Below, piece by piece: positions 44,432 to 53,983 of a DNA stretch of 64,000 nucleotides. Origin of the DNA: Desulfofundulus luciae (GTDB lineage Bacteria > Bacillota > Desulfotomaculia > Desulfotomaculales > Desulfovirgulaceae). How positions within the stretch are numbered: position 1 is the stretch's first letter; each line of letters begins with the position of its first letter. The notes beneath the pieces were generated by a model. That model made no database searches. It worked only from the letters and a program-made list of their open reading frames with translations, and was not told the DNA's origin. The position numbers were made by a program, and so were the translations under genes. Location of the stretch: contig NZ_JAUSUX010000003.1 in assembly GCF_030813795.1 (NCBI RefSeq), forward strand, positions 1 to 64,000, read 5' to 3'.

Positions 44432-45058
44432 ATGGAACTGCTGGAACAGTGGAACCGCCTGCTTCCGGCGGAGCGGGAAGAATTTACCCGGGTGGTGAAC
44501 AGGCTTCTCTCCTGCACATTCATCACCCGCAAGAACGAAGAAAACCGCCGGGATTACTACTTTATTGAACGGCACGAAGACCTCCTGCGGGCCTATTTGA
44601 AGCTGGGAGGCTGGAGCCTGGAAGGAGACCGGGCCTTTGGAGTCTACCGTGTTTTCAGCGATTTCGCCTATAACCGGCTGCGCCTGAAACTGGAAGAAAG
44701 CATTATCATCCTCATCCTGCGCCTCTGCTACGAAGAAAAACGCCGTCAAATCAACGTTACGGAAAACATAATGATTACCGTGCGGGAGATCCAGGACAAG
44801 TATGCGGCCCTGAAAATACGCAACCGGCCCATTGACAAAAAGACCCTGCGGGAAACCATGGGCCTGCTCAAGCGTTTCAACGTCCTGCGGGTGCTGGACG
44901 GGGAGGTTACCGATCCCGACTGCCGCCTGGAGGTGTTTCCCACCATTCTCTTCGCCCTGCGGGTGGAGGACATCCGGCAGGTGTACGAGAAGCTGGATAC
45001 CTACCGCCGGGCCGGGGCGGAGGAAGAGCGGGAAGAGGAAAACGGAAATATGCAGTAG
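44432..45058 (+). CDS. jetB: Wadjet subunit JetB (KITE-like, DUF4194)
   Basis: 208 residues with a winged-helix DUF4194 pattern (RVVNRLLSCTFITRKNEENRRDYYFIERHEDLLRAYL ... RKTLRETMGLLKRFNVLRV-like region). MukE-like subunits of this kind bind the kleisin. The stop codon TAG (45056-45058) and the last residues (GNMQ) lie inside the inverted end of repeat copy D, so the original C-terminus may have been changed by insertion. Confidence 0.87.
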   Translation: MELLEQWNRLLPAEREEFTRVVNRLLSCTFITRKNEENRRDYYFIERHEDLLRAYLKLGGWSLEGDRAFGVYRVFSDFAYNRLRLKLEESIIILILRLCYEEKRRQINVTENIMITVREIQDKYAALKIRNRPIDKKTLRETMGLLKRFNVLRVLDGEVTDPDCRLEVFPTILFALRVEDIRQVYEKLDTYRRAGAEEEREEENGNMQ

Positions 45059-45440
45059 AACCGTTGCAGGAAGGATGCGGCGCTGTCCGGAGCGAACGAC
45101 TTGCGAAGCGCCGGTAACAGCACCCGGCGAAGCCAGGTTGCCGGCTCGGCTCTCGAGGACGCATGATAAGCTGTCTGGAAGAAAACTTTTTAAGACATAT
45201 TGTTTCAAGAGTCACAACGAAGAATGATTAGTGGCGGGCAATCCGCAGAGAGCCAGAGCCGGCCTGAAGCGAGCCGCGGTGCTGTCGGCGCGAAGCACTG
45301 GAGTGAGCGGGGACCCAGCACTCACCGGGATACTGGCTCTTCCCAAAACAGGATGTGTCAATTAAACCTGAAGCACGGGAGCAAAGTCATATTTGGGTGA
45401 GTGCTGGGCCGTATCCAGCCAGGTTCACTGAGTATTTAAC
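45048..45440 (+). repeat. Dispersed inverted-end repeat, copy D (long form) with nested insert, between jetB and jetC
   Basis: About 393 bp from AATATGCAGTAGAACCG to GGTTCACTGAGTATTTAAC. The interior is nearly identical to copy E (AAGACATATT, CAACGAAGAATGATTAGTGG, GGGCAATCCGCAGAGAGCCA). The nested element at 45313-45408 replaces the short CAGTGCC segment. Together with its flanks it separates jetB from jetC by 411 bases with no gene. Confidence 0.88.
45313..45408. repeat. Nested 96-bp element with ACCCAGCACTCACC inverted ends, copy 2
   Basis: ACCCAGCACTCACC at 45313-45326 and GGTGAGTGCTGGG at 45396-45408. The interior is the inverse of copy 1 with scattered differences (GATGTGTCAA, AAGTCATATTTG). 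Confidence 0.85.
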
Positions 45441-45469
45441 AGGAAACCGGTGCTGAGGAGCTGGTGTAA

Positions 45470-48400
45470 TTGAAAGAATTAACCGGCATCAGGTTGATCA
45501 ACTGGCACTATTTTACCAACGAAACCATACGCATCCGGGGCAGCACCCTGATCACCGGGGACAACGGCAGCGGCAAATCCACCATTCTGGACGCCATCCA
45601 GTACGTGCTGGTGGCCGACCTGCGGCGGGTTAAATTTAACATTTCCGCCTTTGACGAGACCAGGCGGGATTTGCTGGGTTACGTGCGCTGCAAGACCGGG
45701 CGGGACAGCGAGAGCGGCCGCAAGTACGAGCGCCAGGGCGACGTTACTTCCTATGTGGTCCTGGAATTCTACGATACCTCCAGGAAAAACTACTTCCTTT
45801 TGGGGGCGGTCATTGACTCCTACGCCGATGACGTGACCTATGAAAGCCGTTTTTTCAAAATCGAGGACTGCCGCCTGGACGACAGCCTTTTTTTAGCGGG
45901 CAAGCACCCCCGCAATATCCGGGAGTTCCGGGCCGCGGTGAGGGACCGCAGGGCCACCATTTATCCCACAGTGGAAAAATACCAGGCCGATTTGCTCCAC
46001 AAGCTGGGTTCCCTGGGGGACCGGTTCTTTACCCTTTTCGTAAAGGCCATCTCCTTTAAGCCGATAACGGACATCCGCCAGTTTGTTTACTCCTACGTGC
46101 TGGAAGAGAAGCAAATAAATATTGACATCATGCGGGAGAACCTCCAGCGCTACAAGGAGTACAGCGACCTGGCGGCCCAGACCAGGGAGAAAATAGCCGT
46201 TCTGGAAAATATCCAGGAAAAATACCGGGAGATCCAGCGGGACCGGGAAAGGGCCCTGATCCAGGATTACGTGATCCTGCGGGCCAACCGGGACGGGGTG
46301 GCGGCCAGCCTGCAGGCCAATCTGGAACAGGCCCGGGCCCTGGAAGAAGAGCTGGCCCGGTTGAGCCAGGCTCTGGACGGGGCCAGGGAACGGTTGAAAC
46401 GCTGCCGGGAGGAGGAGCGGTCCTACCGGGACGCCCTGGCGGCCAATACCACCTGGCAACTGGTGGAGCGTTTGAAAGGTGAGATCCGCACCCTCAAGGA
46501 ACGGGTGAAGGAACTGTCCCGCGCTTGCAGCCTGGTAGCTGAAACCGCCCGGGAAGAATGCCGGGTGCTGGCGCAACTCCTGGACGAGGCGGGGGAAGAT
46601 TTGCTTTTACCGGCTGAGCGCAGTATACTCGCGGAGCTGGTGGACGGGCTCCAGGGGCTGGCCGCGGCCGGTGGCGGGCAGGTTGGGGAGGGGCAGCCCC
46701 TGCCGCCCGGTGACGGGGAATCCCTCGATGCCCTGGGCCGGTTGATTGACCGGGGCCGGGAAACCCTGGGGAAGGTACGGGAAAGGGTGCAGGAACAGGC
46801 CTGGGAAATCCGGCGCAAGCTGAAGGAGCTGGATCAGGAGGAGCAGACCCTGCAGCAGGAACTGGCCAGCCTGCGCAACAAGAAGCATATTTACGACCGC
46901 AAGGTGACCGACCTGCGGGATCTGATCCGGGAGAAATTCCGCGCCGTGAAAGGCATTGACGTGGAGCCCAGGGTGCTCTGCGAGCTTCTGGAAGTTCCCG
47001 ACGAGAAGTGGCAGGACGCGGTGGAGGGCTGGCTCAACACCCGGCGCTTCGACCTGATTGTGGAGCCGGAACATTTTGATTATGCCCTTTCCGTATATGA
47101 AAAACACAAAAAGGAACGGCGCATCTCAGGGGTGGGCCTGGTCAATACCGGCCGGGTGTTGAAGTACTTGAACCGCATTGAACCCAACTCCCTGGCCTGC
47201 GAGGTGCGCTCCCAGAACCGCTACGCCCTGGCCTACGTCCACCAGCTTATGGGCGACCTGATCAAGTGTGAAAATGAACAGGAACTGAAAAATTACCGCC
47301 GGGCCATTACCCCGACCTGCATGACCTACAGCAATCATACCGCTCGGCAGATTAAATTTGAAGTTTACGAAACTCCCTTTATCGGTGAACGGGCCTATGC
47401 CCGCCAGATTGCCCGCAAAGAAGCCCGCCTGCAGGAGATTGCCGCGGCGCGGAAGGAATTGCTCCCCCGGTTGGAGAGGCTGGAAAGGCTGGGCCAAAAG
47501 ACAAGCGGCCGGGACGAGCACTACATTTTCCTGAAAGAGCGCCGGGGGACGTGGCTGGAACTGGCCGCGTTATGGCAGGATCTGTCCGCCAGGGAACGGG
47601 AACTGGCCGGGGTGGATACTTCAGGCATTGACGCCCTGCAGCAAAAGCTGGATCAACTGGAACTGGAAATGGACGCCCTGAACGGCCGGATTGAGAAATA
47701 TAACCGGCGGCAGGGAGAATTACTGACCACCCTGGAACAGAAGAGAACGGAACGGGTGACCCTGGAAGACGAGCATGCCCGGCTGGAAGAGGAGTTCCGG
47801 CAGTTTTGCTCCTTGAACCCCCGTGTTGTGCCCGAGGGGGAAAGGCGTTACGCCAGGGAGATCCGGCGCCATTCGCCCCAGGAGGTGGCGGCCAACTTCG
47901 CCCACAACCGCAAGAGCGTGGAAACGCTTATTCTTAACAAGGAAAAGGCCCTGGAACTCCTCAAGGCCGAATATAACAATAAGTACCAGTTCGGCGGGCG
48001 AATAGAAGCGGATGAGAATGACGAGTGGGTACAGGAGTATAAGAAACTGGTGGAAAGCGAGCTGCCCGCATATGAGGAAAAAATCAACCAGGCCAAAAGG
48101 GAAGCCGAGGAGGAGTTCAAGGAGCACTTCATCTACAAGCTGCGGGAGAACATTCAAAATGCCCGCAATGAATTTGACTTCTTGAACGAAGCTTTAAAGG
48201 ATATTTCCTTTGGCGGAGATAAATACCGTTTTCTGGTATATCCTTCCGAAAGGCACCGCAAGTTCTACCAGATGCTGGAGGATACGGAAATGGTGGAGGG
48301 AGGCGTCTCCCTTTTTGACAGTGTTTTTCAGCAGCGGCACCGGGAGGCCCTGGACGAGCTGTTTGATAAAATCATCAACCTGCCGCCCAGGTACCTGCCC

Positions 48401-48856
48401 GAAAGCATTGCGGAATACACCGATTACCGCAGTTTTCTGGATTATGATATCAAAATTACCCATGCCAACGGTGAAACCTCTACCTTCAGCAGGGTCTGCC
48501 GGGAAAAGTCTGGTGGCGAGACCCAGACTCCCTATTACGTGGCCATTGTGGCTTCCTTTGCCCAGCTCTACCGGGCCAAGACCAACCGGGACAGCATCCG
48601 GTTGATGCTCTTTGACGAGGCCTTCAACCGGATGGATATCGACCGCATGGAAAATTCCCTGCGCTTTATCAATGAGATGGGCATGCAGGCCATCATCGCC
48701 GCCCCTACCGACAAGTGCGAGTTTATCAGCCCCCACGTGCCCACCACCCTCCTGGTGATGCGCGACGGGAAAAACAGCTGGATAGAGGATTACAAGCAGT
48801 TTAAGGAAGCGGTTGGCGAAAGCCGGATTGAGGCGGCGGAAAGGGCGGCGGGTTGA
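45470..48856 (+). CDS. jetC: Wadjet subunit JetC (SMC/MukB-like ATPase)
   Basis: 1128 residues. Walker A GDNGSGKSTI lies near residue 35, long coiled coils flank a hinge around residues 500-640, the ABC signature KSGGETQT is near 1015, and Walker B LMLFDEAFNRMD near 1046. It is the SMC-type motor of the plasmid-cleaving complex. TTG start at 45470 behind GAGGAGCTGG. The gene overlaps jetD by four bases. Confidence 0.93.
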   Translation: MKELTGIRLINWHYFTNETIRIRGSTLITGDNGSGKSTILDAIQYVLVADLRRVKFNISAFDETRRDLLGYVRCKTGRDSESGRKYERQGDVTSYVVLEFYDTSRKNYFLLGAVIDSYADDVTYESRFFKIEDCRLDDSLFLAGKHPRNIREFRAAVRDRRATIYPTVEKYQADLLHKLGSLGDRFFTLFVKAISFKPITDIRQFVYSYVLEEKQINIDIMRENLQRYKEYSDLAAQTREKIAVLENIQEKYREIQRDRERALIQDYVILRANRDGVAASLQANLEQARALEEELARLSQALDGARERLKRCREEERSYRDALAANTTWQLVERLKGEIRTLKERVKELSRACSLVAETAREECRVLAQLLDEAGEDLLLPAERSILAELVDGLQGLAAAGGGQVGEGQPLPPGDGESLDALGRLIDRGRETLGKVRERVQEQAWEIRRKLKELDQEEQTLQQELASLRNKKHIYDRKVTDLRDLIREKFRAVKGIDVEPRVLCELLEVPDEKWQDAVEGWLNTRRFDLIVEPEHFDYALSVYEKHKKERRISGVGLVNTGRVLKYLNRIEPNSLACEVRSQNRYALAYVHQLMGDLIKCENEQELKNYRRAITPTCMTYSNHTARQIKFEVYETPFIGERAYARQIARKEARLQEIAAARKELLPRLERLERLGQKTSGRDEHYIFLKERRGTWLELAALWQDLSARERELAGVDTSGIDALQQKLDQLELEMDALNGRIEKYNRRQGELLTTLEQKRTERVTLEDEHARLEEEFRQFCSLNPRVVPEGERRYAREIRRHSPQEVAANFAHNRKSVETLILNKEKALELLKAEYNNKYQFGGRIEADENDEWVQEYKKLVESELPAYEEKINQAKREAEEEFKEHFIYKLRENIQNARNEFDFLNEALKDISFGGDKYRFLVYPSERHRKFYQMLEDTEMVEGGVSLFDSVFQQRHREALDELFDKIINLPPRYLPESIAEYTDYRSFLDYDIKITHANGETSTFSRVCREKSGGETQTPYYVAIVASFAQLYRAKTNRDSIRLMLFDEAFNRMDIDRMENSLRFINEMGMQAIIAAPTDKCEFISPHVPTTLLVMRDGKNSWIEDYKQFKEAVGESRIEAAERAAG

Positions 48857-50154
48857 TGGCCATGGACTACGAACGCTATATTCTGGAGTCCCTGCTGGAC
48901 AAGTATGAGCGAAGCGCCCTGGCCAGGGGCAAAGGGGGCAACCGGCGCATCTGGCTTCATTTCAACCAGCGTACCATGCCCCGCTATTTTGACGATACCA
49001 CAGCCCGGTATAAGGAAGAGATCAATGGGGCCGCCCTGGCTTTAGAGCGCCGGGGGTTAATTGAGATTCGCTGGGTCAAGTTTGAGGAAAACAATCTCAT
49101 CGAGAAAGTGGCCTTAAATACTGGCCGCCTGGACGAGGCCTACGCCCGGCTGAAACGGCGTCCCAGGGCGGAGCAATTCCAGGAACTGGCCCGCCTGGCC
49201 AGGCACTATGCCCGGGGGGCGGCCCCCTGGGCGCAGGAATTCTTCCATACTGTTGCCCGGCGGCTGGAAGAAGGGGAAAGCCAGCCCTACCTGAATCCCG
49301 CGGACCGGGATCATGCGGAGCAGCTTTTCATGGTCATTCGTGAGATCAGCCTTTTGCAGGAAGAGATACCCAGGCGGGTTTTCAGCCTGCGGGTGCTGGG
49401 CAACAGCAAGGCTTTTAACAATCTGGCTCCAGCTGTGGCCCGAATTGTCCGGGATTTCCACCCGGGCTGGGGGAAAGACGGCGGGGGAAAAGAGACCACC
49501 CTTACTGCCGCAGAGGTCAATCAGGTTCTGGCCGAACTGGGGGTTGTGGACAACCCCCAGCACATTTTCATCAGCGGCGGCCTGGAATTTGCAGTTGAAG
49601 GCCGTACCCTGCGGGTGGGAGATTTTTCCCCGGACCTGGGGTTGCCGGCGGAAATGGTGGACCGGTTGACGGTCAAAAATGTTGCCGCCGATTACATTGT
49701 CACCATAGAAAACCTGACCCCCTTTTACCAGTTCGTTAAGACCTGCCGGGACCAATTTCTGGCCATATACCTGGGGGGTTATCATAACGCGGTTCGCCGG
49801 CGGTTTCTAAGTAAACTGCGGGAATATCTGGCCGGTACCGGCCGGGCGGTGCCGTTTTACCACTGGGGCGACATTGACTACGGGGGGTTTTCCATCTTTG
49901 TCCACCTGCAGAAGCGCTGCCTGCCCGGGCTGAAGCCCCTGTACATGGATGTGCCCACCCTGGAACGATACCGCCGGTTTGCTTCGCCCTTTACCCCCGC
50001 ATACGGCCGGCGCCTCCGTTCTCTGCTGGAAGACCCGGATTACCGCATCTTCCACCCCGTGATTCTAAACATGCTCCAGGAGGGCCTGCGCCTGGAACAG
50101 GAGTGTGTGGAGCCGCCGCTGTCCCTCTATGAACCGGGAGAGCGAAAGGTATAA
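48853..50154 (+). CDS. jetD: Wadjet nuclease subunit JetD (DUF2220, TOPRIM)
   Basis: 433 residues. The N-terminal part (ILESLLDKYERSALARG) is followed by a topoisomerase-VI-A-like TOPRIM domain: acidic residue in IVTIENLTPF (about 283), DxD in YHWGDIDYGGFS (about 339). JetD cuts the extruded circular DNA. It may start at TTG 48853, ATG 48856 or ATG 48862; all overlap or abut the jetC stop. It completes a type-II-like JetABCD set. Confidence 0.92.
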   Translation: MMAMDYERYILESLLDKYERSALARGKGGNRRIWLHFNQRTMPRYFDDTTARYKEEINGAALALERRGLIEIRWVKFEENNLIEKVALNTGRLDEAYARLKRRPRAEQFQELARLARHYARGAAPWAQEFFHTVARRLEEGESQPYLNPADRDHAEQLFMVIREISLLQEEIPRRVFSLRVLGNSKAFNNLAPAVARIVRDFHPGWGKDGGGKETTLTAAEVNQVLAELGVVDNPQHIFISGGLEFAVEGRTLRVGDFSPDLGLPAEMVDRLTVKNVAADYIVTIENLTPFYQFVKTCRDQFLAIYLGGYHNAVRRRFLSKLREYLAGTGRAVPFYHWGDIDYGGFSIFVHLQKRCLPGLKPLYMDVPTLERYRRFASPFTPAYGRRLRSLLEDPDYRIFHPVILNMLQEGLRLEQECVEPPLSLYEPGERKV

Positions 50155-50240
50155 AATTACCGGGTTGGAAGGAAACTTTAGCTAAGGAGTCGAATAGGTA
50201 TAAAAAATTTTAAGGTATAAATATTAAAGAGGTGAAAATT

Positions 50241-50582
50241 ATGGACGTACAAAAAACGCTGGAAAACTTTAACCAGGGTGTGGGCAAGCTGGCCAAAGAG
50301 TTGCCCAGGGTCATGAAGGGATTCCGGGATTTGCACGAAGCCGTCATCAGCGACGGAGCCCTCAGCGCCAAACAGAAGGAGTTGATCGCCGTAGGCATTG
50401 GCGTGGCCATAAGGTGCCACTACTGCATCGCCGTCCATGTGGCAAAGGCCCTGGAGCTGGGCGCCACCCGGGAAGAAATTATGGAAGCCGTTGGCGTGGC
50501 CGTATTGATGGGCGGCGGGCCGGCGGCTGCATACGCCACGGAAGCCCTGCAGGTGCTGGACTCCCTGGCGGGAAAAAGTTAG
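50241..50582 (+). CDS. Carboxymuconolactone decarboxylase (AhpD-like) family protein
   Basis: 113 residues. IRCHYCIAVHVAKALELGATREEIMEAV contains the CxxC-x3-H redox pair typical of AhpD-like members. Such proteins act as peroxidase partners or in thiol redox chemistry. GAGGTG precedes the ATG at 50241. It is a monocistronic gene with its own terminator. Confidence 0.9.
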   Translation: MDVQKTLENFNQGVGKLAKELPRVMKGFRDLHEAVISDGALSAKQKELIAVGIGVAIRCHYCIAVHVAKALELGATREEIMEAVGVAVLMGGGPAAAYATEALQVLDSLAGKS

Positions 50583-50678
50583 GGATGTTCCCTGCCCTGC
50601 TTGCAGGCAGCATACCTGTTCTTGACAGGATTTATTTGTTGAAATATACATAAATTTTTTTCTTTCCCGGCATAGTTG

Positions 50679-50710
50679 CTGCCCGTCTTTTTAAGGACGG
50701 CAGTTTTTTT
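50679..50710 (+). terminator. Terminator after the CMD-family gene
   Basis: CTGCC-CGTC pairs with GGACGGCAG around TTTTTAA and is followed by seven T. Confidence 0.85.
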
Positions 50711-50753
50711 GTGCCCCCAAAAGCTCCCGAAAAACGGTAAAAAGAATTGATGA

Positions 50754-50765
50754 TTAACATGTTAA
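50754..50765. promoter_or_regulatory. Perfect 12-bp palindrome, possible operator of the MFS gene
   Basis: TTAACATGTTAA is a perfect palindrome about 110 bases upstream of the MFS gene; a TTGACA at about 50786 and a leader with AAAGGAGGGGGAGG follow. The regulator is unknown. Confidence 0.4.
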
Positions 50766-50875
50766 CTTTTTATTTGCTGCCTTTTTGACATTGCCACAAA
50801 AGGAGGGGGAGGAGTAAGATTAGATTTAATGATGTTGTCGTCAAATTAAAGCCCTGCGAAGGGCGGTTGTGTTAA

Positions 50876-52195
50876 ATGGGGGTGGAATATTTGTCCGTAT
50901 CAAAAATGGAAGCAACAAGTAGCGCAGTACCGGCGGGAAAGGCGGCAAAACAGCGAAGGCCGATTGCGGGTGTGCTCTTGCTTTTATCCTGGGGCCACCT
51001 GGTCACCGACATGGCCCAGGGTGCCTTACCCGCTTTGCTGCCGGTATTAAAACAGGCCTTTGCCCTTACCTATGCCCAGACCAGTCTTTTAGTGCTTGTG
51101 TCCAACGTGGCTTCATCGGTTATCCAGCCTGTTTTCGGTTATTTTGCCGACCGGCGGCCGGCCCGCTGGCTTTTGCCGCTGGGTTGCCTGGTGGCCGGGT
51201 TGGGCCTGGCTGCTACCGGCCGTCTGCCCTGGTTTTCCCTTCTCCTGCTGGCGGTGGCCATCTCCAGCCTGGGTGTGGCGGCCTACCACCCGGAGGGCTC
51301 CCGGGCGGCCAACCTGGCCAGCGGCGTACGCAAGGGAAGCGGTATGGCCGTGTTTTCCGTGGGCGGGAACCTGGGTTTTGGCCTGGGCTCCCTGTTCATG
51401 GCCTGGCTTTTGACCCTGGGCGGGCCGAAGGCCACGGTTTATTTCGTTTTGCCCGGCCTGGTTACCGCCGGCCTGCTGGTATTTTGCTGGCCGCGCCTCA
51501 ATTCCCTGCGGGAAGAAGGGGTAAGGCAGGCTTTTAGAGGCCCTGCAGATGGAAAAGAAAGAAGCGGGGCGGCCATTTCAGGGAAGAACCGGCCTTCCAC
51601 GCAAACTGCCGGTGTGGAATGGAAAAAGGGAACCCTGCCGGCCTTTACCCTGCTCCTCGTTTATATCATTTTCCGTTCCTGGCTGCATGCCGGTCTTTAT
51701 ACCTATCTGCCCCTGTATTACACCGATTACTTACACGGCAATGCCCACCTGGCCGGGTACTTTGTTTCCGTCTTTCTGCTGGCCGGGGCCTTCGGTACCC
51801 TGTTGGGCGGTCCTTTAACCGACGTCCTGGGAGCCCCCCGGGTGATGGCCGGTTCCATGGCCCTGCTCATCCCGCTGATCTATTTATTCCTCCATGCCGG
51901 CGGCGGCCTGGCCGCCCTGGTGCTGCTGGCCTTTATAGGCGCGGCCCTGATCAGCACCTTTTCGACCACCATCGTCCTCGGGCAGCAGCTCATGCCCCAC
52001 CGCAAGGGGCTGGCCAGCGGTTTCACCATTGGCTTTGGCGTGGGTACGGGCGGCGTGGGAGTAACCCTGCTGGGGGTACTGGCCGACCACCTGGGCGTAC
52101 CGGCCGTATTTCACGCCCTGAACCTCCTGGCGGTGGCGGGGCTCGCGCTGGCTTTGTTCCTCATCCGGCGTTTCCCGAGGGGCGCTGAAAGTTGA
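50876..52195 (+). CDS. MFS exporter of the fosmidomycin-resistance (Fsr) type
   Basis: 439 residues with twelve helices. GHLVTDMAQGALPALLPVLKQAF and YFADRRPARWLLPLG, together with AAYHPEGSRAANLASG, are typical of Fsr-like MFS proteins. A hydrophilic central loop occupies residues ~215-245. The start is unsure: the ATG at 50876 has only a weak ribosome site, while the strong AAAGGAGGGGGAGG near 50800 leads into a six-codon frame instead. The drug or metabolite exported is unknown. Confidence 0.85.
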   Translation: MGVEYLSVSKMEATSSAVPAGKAAKQRRPIAGVLLLLSWGHLVTDMAQGALPALLPVLKQAFALTYAQTSLLVLVSNVASSVIQPVFGYFADRRPARWLLPLGCLVAGLGLAATGRLPWFSLLLLAVAISSLGVAAYHPEGSRAANLASGVRKGSGMAVFSVGGNLGFGLGSLFMAWLLTLGGPKATVYFVLPGLVTAGLLVFCWPRLNSLREEGVRQAFRGPADGKERSGAAISGKNRPSTQTAGVEWKKGTLPAFTLLLVYIIFRSWLHAGLYTYLPLYYTDYLHGNAHLAGYFVSVFLLAGAFGTLLGGPLTDVLGAPRVMAGSMALLIPLIYLFLHAGGGLAALVLLAFIGAALISTFSTTIVLGQQLMPHRKGLASGFTIGFGVGTGGVGVTLLGVLADHLGVPAVFHALNLLAVAGLALALFLIRRFPRGAES

Positions 52196-52400
52196 CTTCT
52201 TTGTTTCCATTGAGCTGGCCACCTTCCGGGAAGGTGGTTTTTTCATGCCCGGAGCAAGGCTTGACTGACAAAGCTGCAAGCCCGTACCCCATCTAACACT
52301 GATCCCGGTAAAAAATTGGCTATAATTACTACAGGGAATTTTGCGCGCCTTTGCAGAAATGAAATTGATCCAGCCGGGTAATTTTTATCTTGTCTTTGAG

Positions 52401-52437
52401 ATTGTATTTTTATACAATCAATTGTATAATTATAAAG
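52401..52437 (+). promoter_or_regulatory. Candidate ArgR operator (ARG boxes) ahead of argC
   Basis: Two AT-rich imperfect palindromes, ATTGTATTTTTATACAAT and ATTGTATAATTATAAA, lie side by side about 80-115 bases before argC. They resemble the paired 18-bp ARG boxes (TGAATAATTATTCA core) of Firmicute ArgR/AhrC. The gap 52196-52516 otherwise holds only a GC-rich hairpin near 52476-52500. Confidence 0.55.
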
Positions 52438-52516
52438 CATTCCCTTATAGAAAGGAGTCTTAAAGGGTGACCTGGAGCCCCGGCCCTTCGGGCTGCCCGG
52501 GTTGCACCGGACGGTT

Positions 52517-53560
52517 ATGGTTATTAAAGCAAGCATTATCGGGGCCACCGGTTATGCCGGTGCCGAACTGGTCAGGTTGTTAAGCGCCCACCCCCAGGTG
52601 GAACTGGTGGGGCTGACCACCCAGAGTTATGCTGGCAAAGCCTTCTGGGAGGTTTACCCCCACCTTTACGGGTATGTGGACCTGGTCTGTGAAGAACAGG
52701 ATTTGCCGGCCCTGGTGGCCAGAAGCGACGTTATATTTACGGCCCTGCCCCACGGCCATGCCATGGCCGTGGCCCGGGAAGTTATTGGTGAGGGAAAAGC
52801 CCTGGTGGATCTGGGAGCGGATTTCCGCCTCCGCGACCCTGTAGTTTACCAGGACTGGTATAAGGTCGAACACACAGCCGCGGAGCTGTTGCCCCGGGCG
52901 GTGTACGGCTTGCCGGAGATCCACCGGGACGAAATCCGTTCCGCCCGGCTGGTGGCCAATCCAGGTTGTTATCCCACCAGCGTGATTCTTGCCCTGGCTC
53001 CCCTGTTAAAAGAAGGCCTGGTCGAAACCGGCTCCATTATCATTGACGCCAAATCGGGTGTTTCGGGAGCCGGGCGGGGATTATCCTTAAACACCCATTA
53101 CTGCGAGGTTAACGAGAGCATCAAGGCTTACGGGGTGGCCGTGCACCGCCACACCCCTGAGATCGAGCAGGAATTAAGCGCCCTGGCCGGCAAAAAGGTG
53201 CTGGTTTCCTTCACTCCCCACCTGACGCCCATGACCCGGGGTATTTTAAGCACCATCTACGCCCGGCTGACCCGGCTGAAGAGCACGGAGGAAGTTTTGG
53301 CCCTCTACCGGGAATTTTACCGGCAGGAGAAGTTTGTCCGGGTCTTGCCCGCCGGCATGCTGCCGGCGACCAAAATGGTGGCCGGGTCCAACCACTGTGA
53401 CATAGGCCTGGTGGTAGACCGGCGTACCGGCAGGGTGGTAATCATTTCCGCCATCGATAACCTGATCAAAGGAGCCGCCGGCCAGGCGGTCCAGAATATG
53501 AATATAATGTTCGGGCTGGCGGAGGATACGGGGCTTTACGGTCCGGGGGTATATCCGTAG
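52517..53560 (+). CDS. argC: N-acetyl-gamma-glutamyl-phosphate reductase
   Basis: 347 residues. NADPH-binding GATGYAGAELVRLL is at the N-terminus and the active-site cysteine is in VANPGCYPTS (about residue 150). It carries out the third step of arginine synthesis, reducing N-acetylglutamyl phosphate. The ATG at 52517 puts the Rossmann motif at the usual distance; no strong ribosome site is seen. It is separated from argJ by repeat copy E. Confidence 0.94.
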   Translation: MVIKASIIGATGYAGAELVRLLSAHPQVELVGLTTQSYAGKAFWEVYPHLYGYVDLVCEEQDLPALVARSDVIFTALPHGHAMAVAREVIGEGKALVDLGADFRLRDPVVYQDWYKVEHTAAELLPRAVYGLPEIHRDEIRSARLVANPGCYPTSVILALAPLLKEGLVETGSIIIDAKSGVSGAGRGLSLNTHYCEVNESIKAYGVAVHRHTPEIEQELSALAGKKVLVSFTPHLTPMTRGILSTIYARLTRLKSTEEVLALYREFYRQEKFVRVLPAGMLPATKMVAGSNHCDIGLVVDRRTGRVVIISAIDNLIKGAAGQAVQNMNIMFGLAEDTGLYGPGVYP

Positions 53561-53582
53561 AAATATGTAAAATATCTTTCCG

Positions 53583-53889
53583 GTTAATATTCAGTAGAAC
53601 CGTTATGACAAGGATGCGGCACTGTTCGGAGCGAATGACTTGCGAAGCGCCGGTAACAGCACCCGGCGAAGCGAGGCTGCCGGCTCGGCTCTCGAGGACG
53701 CATGATGAACTAGCCGGAAGGAGACTTTTTAAGACATATTATTTCAACAGGTAACAACGAAGAATGATTAGTGGCGGGCAATCCGCAGAGAGCCAGAGCC
53801 GGCCCGAAGCAAGCCGCGGTGCTGTCGGCGCGAAGCACTGGAGTGAGCGGGGACAGTGCCGCATCCAACCAGGTTCACTGAATATTTAC
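53583..53889 (+). repeat. Dispersed inverted-end repeat, copy E (uninterrupted archetype)
   Basis: 307 bp from GTTAATATTCAGTAGAAC to the inverse GTTCACTGAATATTTAC. The interior is nearly the same as copy D but without the nested element: GGGGACAGTGCCGCATCC is intact. It fills most of the 423-base argC-argJ gap; no gene is seen. Confidence 0.88.
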
Positions 53890-53983
53890 GCTTTCTGCTT
53901 GCATATGAAGCGAGTAATCTAATGTTGAGTCCGGTCCGAACCCGGACAGTTTAACGACGTAGTGGATAAGGAGGAATGCTGGC

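Noticed and set aside
45059-45469. Short protein genes inside repeat copy D
   Set aside because: The frames recur in all repeat copies without conserved starts or ribosome sites; they are by-products of the repeat sequence.
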